From assembly GCF_003063375.1 (NCBI RefSeq), contig NZ_NERY01000002.1, positions 372,001 to 436,000 on the forward strand: a stretch of DNA of 64,000 bases, written 5' to 3'. The number at the start of each line of letters is the position of its first letter. The stretch's first letter is position 1. The notes beneath the pieces are model-generated. The model did not search any database. It was given only the letters and a program-made list of their open reading frames with translations, and had not been told where the DNA came from. The stretch comes from Limnohabitans sp. MMS-10A-178. Lineage in GTDB: Bacteria > Pseudomonadota > Gammaproteobacteria > Burkholderiales > Burkholderiaceae_C. Made by a program: the position numbers and the translations under genes. Of the stretch, positions 62,623-64,000 are shown one piece after another.

Positions 62623-64000
62623 TTAAAGGCTCTGGATGTTTTGGCCAGACAATGCTTTTTGAATGCTGTGATTCATGCGTTCGGCCGCAAAGGCTTCGGT
62701 GGCTTGTGCCAAGGCTTGTGTGGCATCTTCTACCGCCTGCGCATCTTGCGATGAGTCGACTGTTTGGCGCAAAGCCAACATGAGTGAATCAATTTGCGCA
62801 CGATCAGCAGCACTGAGCAATTGACCATCTGCATGGAGTGCACTCTGGGTGGCCAGCAACATGCGATCGCCATCCACTCTAGCCTCAACCAGTGCCCTTG
62901 CCTTCATGTCCACTTCGGCGGTTGTAAAACTGTCTTGCAGCATTTTGGCAATTTGATCATCGCTCAAGCCATAAGAAGGTTTCACATCAATTTTGGCCTC
63001 GACGCCACTGATTTGCTCTTTGGCAGCAACGCTCAGCAAACCATCTGCATCCACCGTAAATGTCACGCGAATGCGTGCTGCGCCTGCTGCCATTGGCGGA
63101 ATGCCCCGCAATTCAAAACGGGCCAAGCTTCGGCAGTCCACCACCAAATCGCGCTCGCCTTGCAACACGTGCAATGCCAACGCAGTTTGACCGTCTTGGT
63201 AAGTGGTGAAGTCTTGGGCCATGGCCGTGGGAATGGTTTGGTTGCGCGGGATGATGCGCTCCACCAAACCGCCCATGGTTTCAATGCCCAAGGACAAAGG
63301 TATGACATCGAGCAAGAGCAAATCGCCAGCCGAGTCGTTGCCAGCCAATTGATTGGCTTGAATGGCAGCGCCCAAGGCCACTACTTCGTCGGGGTTCAGA
63401 TTGTTAAGCGGTGGCTTGCCGAAAAAGGCGGCTACCGCTTCTTGCACTTGCGGCATGCGCGTAGAGCCGCCCACCATGACCACGCCTTGAATGTCTTCAG
63501 CTTTGATTTTGGCATCGCGCAATGCCTTCTTAACAGCAGACATGCATCTTGCAGTGAGTGCCGAAGTTGCTTCGTTGAATTGAACACGTGTGAGTTTCAC
63601 TTCGTGGCTTTGTGATGCATGTGTCCATACCAAAGAAACGTCAGGTGAATTGGTCAAAGCCTCTTTGGCTGCACGTGCTGCCGCTTTCAATCGGGTTTTG
63701 TCTTCAGCACTGAGGCCAGCTTGTATGTCAGACAAACCCATGGATGCCAAGGCTGCGTCTGCCAGTGCGTGATCGTAGTCGTCACCACCTAAAGCTGAGT
63801 CGCCTCCGGTGGCCATTACTTCAAATACGCCACGCGTTAAACGCAAGATAGAAATATCAAAGGTACCGCCGCCCAAATCAAACACCGCATAAATGCCTTC
63901 GCTGGCGTTGTCCAAGCCATAGGCAATAGCGGCTGCTGTGGGTTCATTGATAAGTCGCAACACATTGATACCAGCCATTTGGGCTGCATCTTTGGTGGCT
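62623..64000 (-). CDS. hscA: Fe-S protein assembly chaperone HscA, 5'-truncated by window edge
   Basis: About 459 C-terminal residues are visible; the frame stays open to base 64000. The Hsp70 ATPase part has [22 protein letters not shown] and [13 protein letters not shown]. The substrate-binding domain follows from about [18 protein letters not shown], and the C-terminus ends SGQNIQSL. HscA releases clusters from IscU using ATP. The order hscA-fdx belongs to the isc operon. Confidence 0.96.
   Translation of the reverse strand, partial: ATKDAAQMAGINVLRLINEPTAAAIAYGLDNASEGIYAVFDLGGGTFDISILRLTRGVFEVMATGGDSALGGDDYDHALADAALASMGLSDIQAGLSAEDKTRLKAAARAAKEALTNSPDVSLVWTHASQSHEVKLTRVQFNEATSALTARCMSAVKKALRDAKIKAEDIQGVVMVGGSTRMPQVQEAVAAFFGKPPLNNLNPDEVVALGAAIQANQLAGNDSAGDLLLLDVIPLSLGIETMGGLVERIIPRNQTIPTAMAQDFTTYQDGQTALALHVLQGERDLVVDCRSLARFELRGIPPMAAGAARIRVTFTVDADGLLSVAAKEQISGVEAKIDVKPSYGLSDDQIAKMLQDSFTTAEVDMKARALVEARVDGDRMLLATQSALHADGQLLSAADRAQIDSLMLALRQTVDSSQDAQAVEDATQALAQATEAFAAERMNHSIQKALSGQNIQSL

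Noticed and set aside
62794..63615. 273-residue frame opposite hscA
   Set aside because: Shadow of the Hsp70 gene on the other strand; histidine- and cysteine-rich composition is typical of antisense frames.

Overview
The window is chromosomal DNA from a betaproteobacterium of the order Burkholderiales, most probably a Comamonadaceae member of the Limnohabitans/Rhodoferax type. That placement is inferred from five Bug-type tricarboxylate receptors, the gene families present and the hscA-fdx-dnaQ core order; no rRNA is present to prove it.

Layout. 1-9.4 kb: the end of a class II aldolase gene, two divergent MFS transporters, an aminopeptidase P, a small membrane protein, an S9 peptidase and a Tat-exported PhoX phosphatase behind a good Pho box, with three copies of a GGGGTC repeat between genes. 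9.4-12.7 kb: a DUF2244 protein, then rubrerythrin, a GlpC-like Fe-S protein and DUF3501 ending at a strong terminator. 12.8-18.7 kb: a five-gene SsuABC-like ABC operon converging on an MpaB-SDR-cupin operon. 19-23.5 kb: a methyltransferase with a signal peptide, an amino-acid permease and an arsR-arsC-aquaporin-arsH arsenic operon. 23.5-27.9 kb: an aconitase-family hydratase split into large and small subunits, interleaved with two Bug receptors and a RidA protein. 28-29 kb: a BLUF photosensor and a PACE efflux protein. 29-42.2 kb: an acyl-CoA catabolic block (oxidoreductase, two acyl-CoA dehydrogenases, CoA ligase), duplicated alpha/beta hydrolases, three more Bug receptors, an SDR, a Kelch protein and a LysR regulator. 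42.3-47.2 kb: DUF2087, a beta-flower repeat protein, an esterase and a TRAP transporter. 47.3-49 kb: formate-tetrahydrofolate ligase (fhs), which appears to start at CTG.

49.2-61.4 kb is best read as a layered genomic island at tRNA-Val(CAC). The intact tRNA lies at 61370-61444 on the minus strand. Two 147-bp direct repeats at 49213 and 53282 (exact offset 4069 bp) each begin with a copy of the tRNA 3' half. The inner segment (49.2-53.3 kb) carries a YefM/YoeB toxin-antitoxin pair, a CBS protein, a universal stress protein with an in-frame amber codon, a cupin, an unknown GSHGG protein and a thioesterase. The outer segment (53.3-61.4 kb) carries an ABC importer with a GpdQ-like phosphodiesterase behind a possible Pho box, plus a two-component system. 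No integrase gene is visible. A diverged palindromic element occurs once in each segment.

61.5-64 kb: core genes dnaQ, fdx and hscA (cut by the window edge). Most genes look like nutrient scavenging by a freshwater heterotroph: organic acids through Bug, TRAP and ABC importers, phosphorus through PhoX and the phosphodiesterase, and acyl-CoA degradation.
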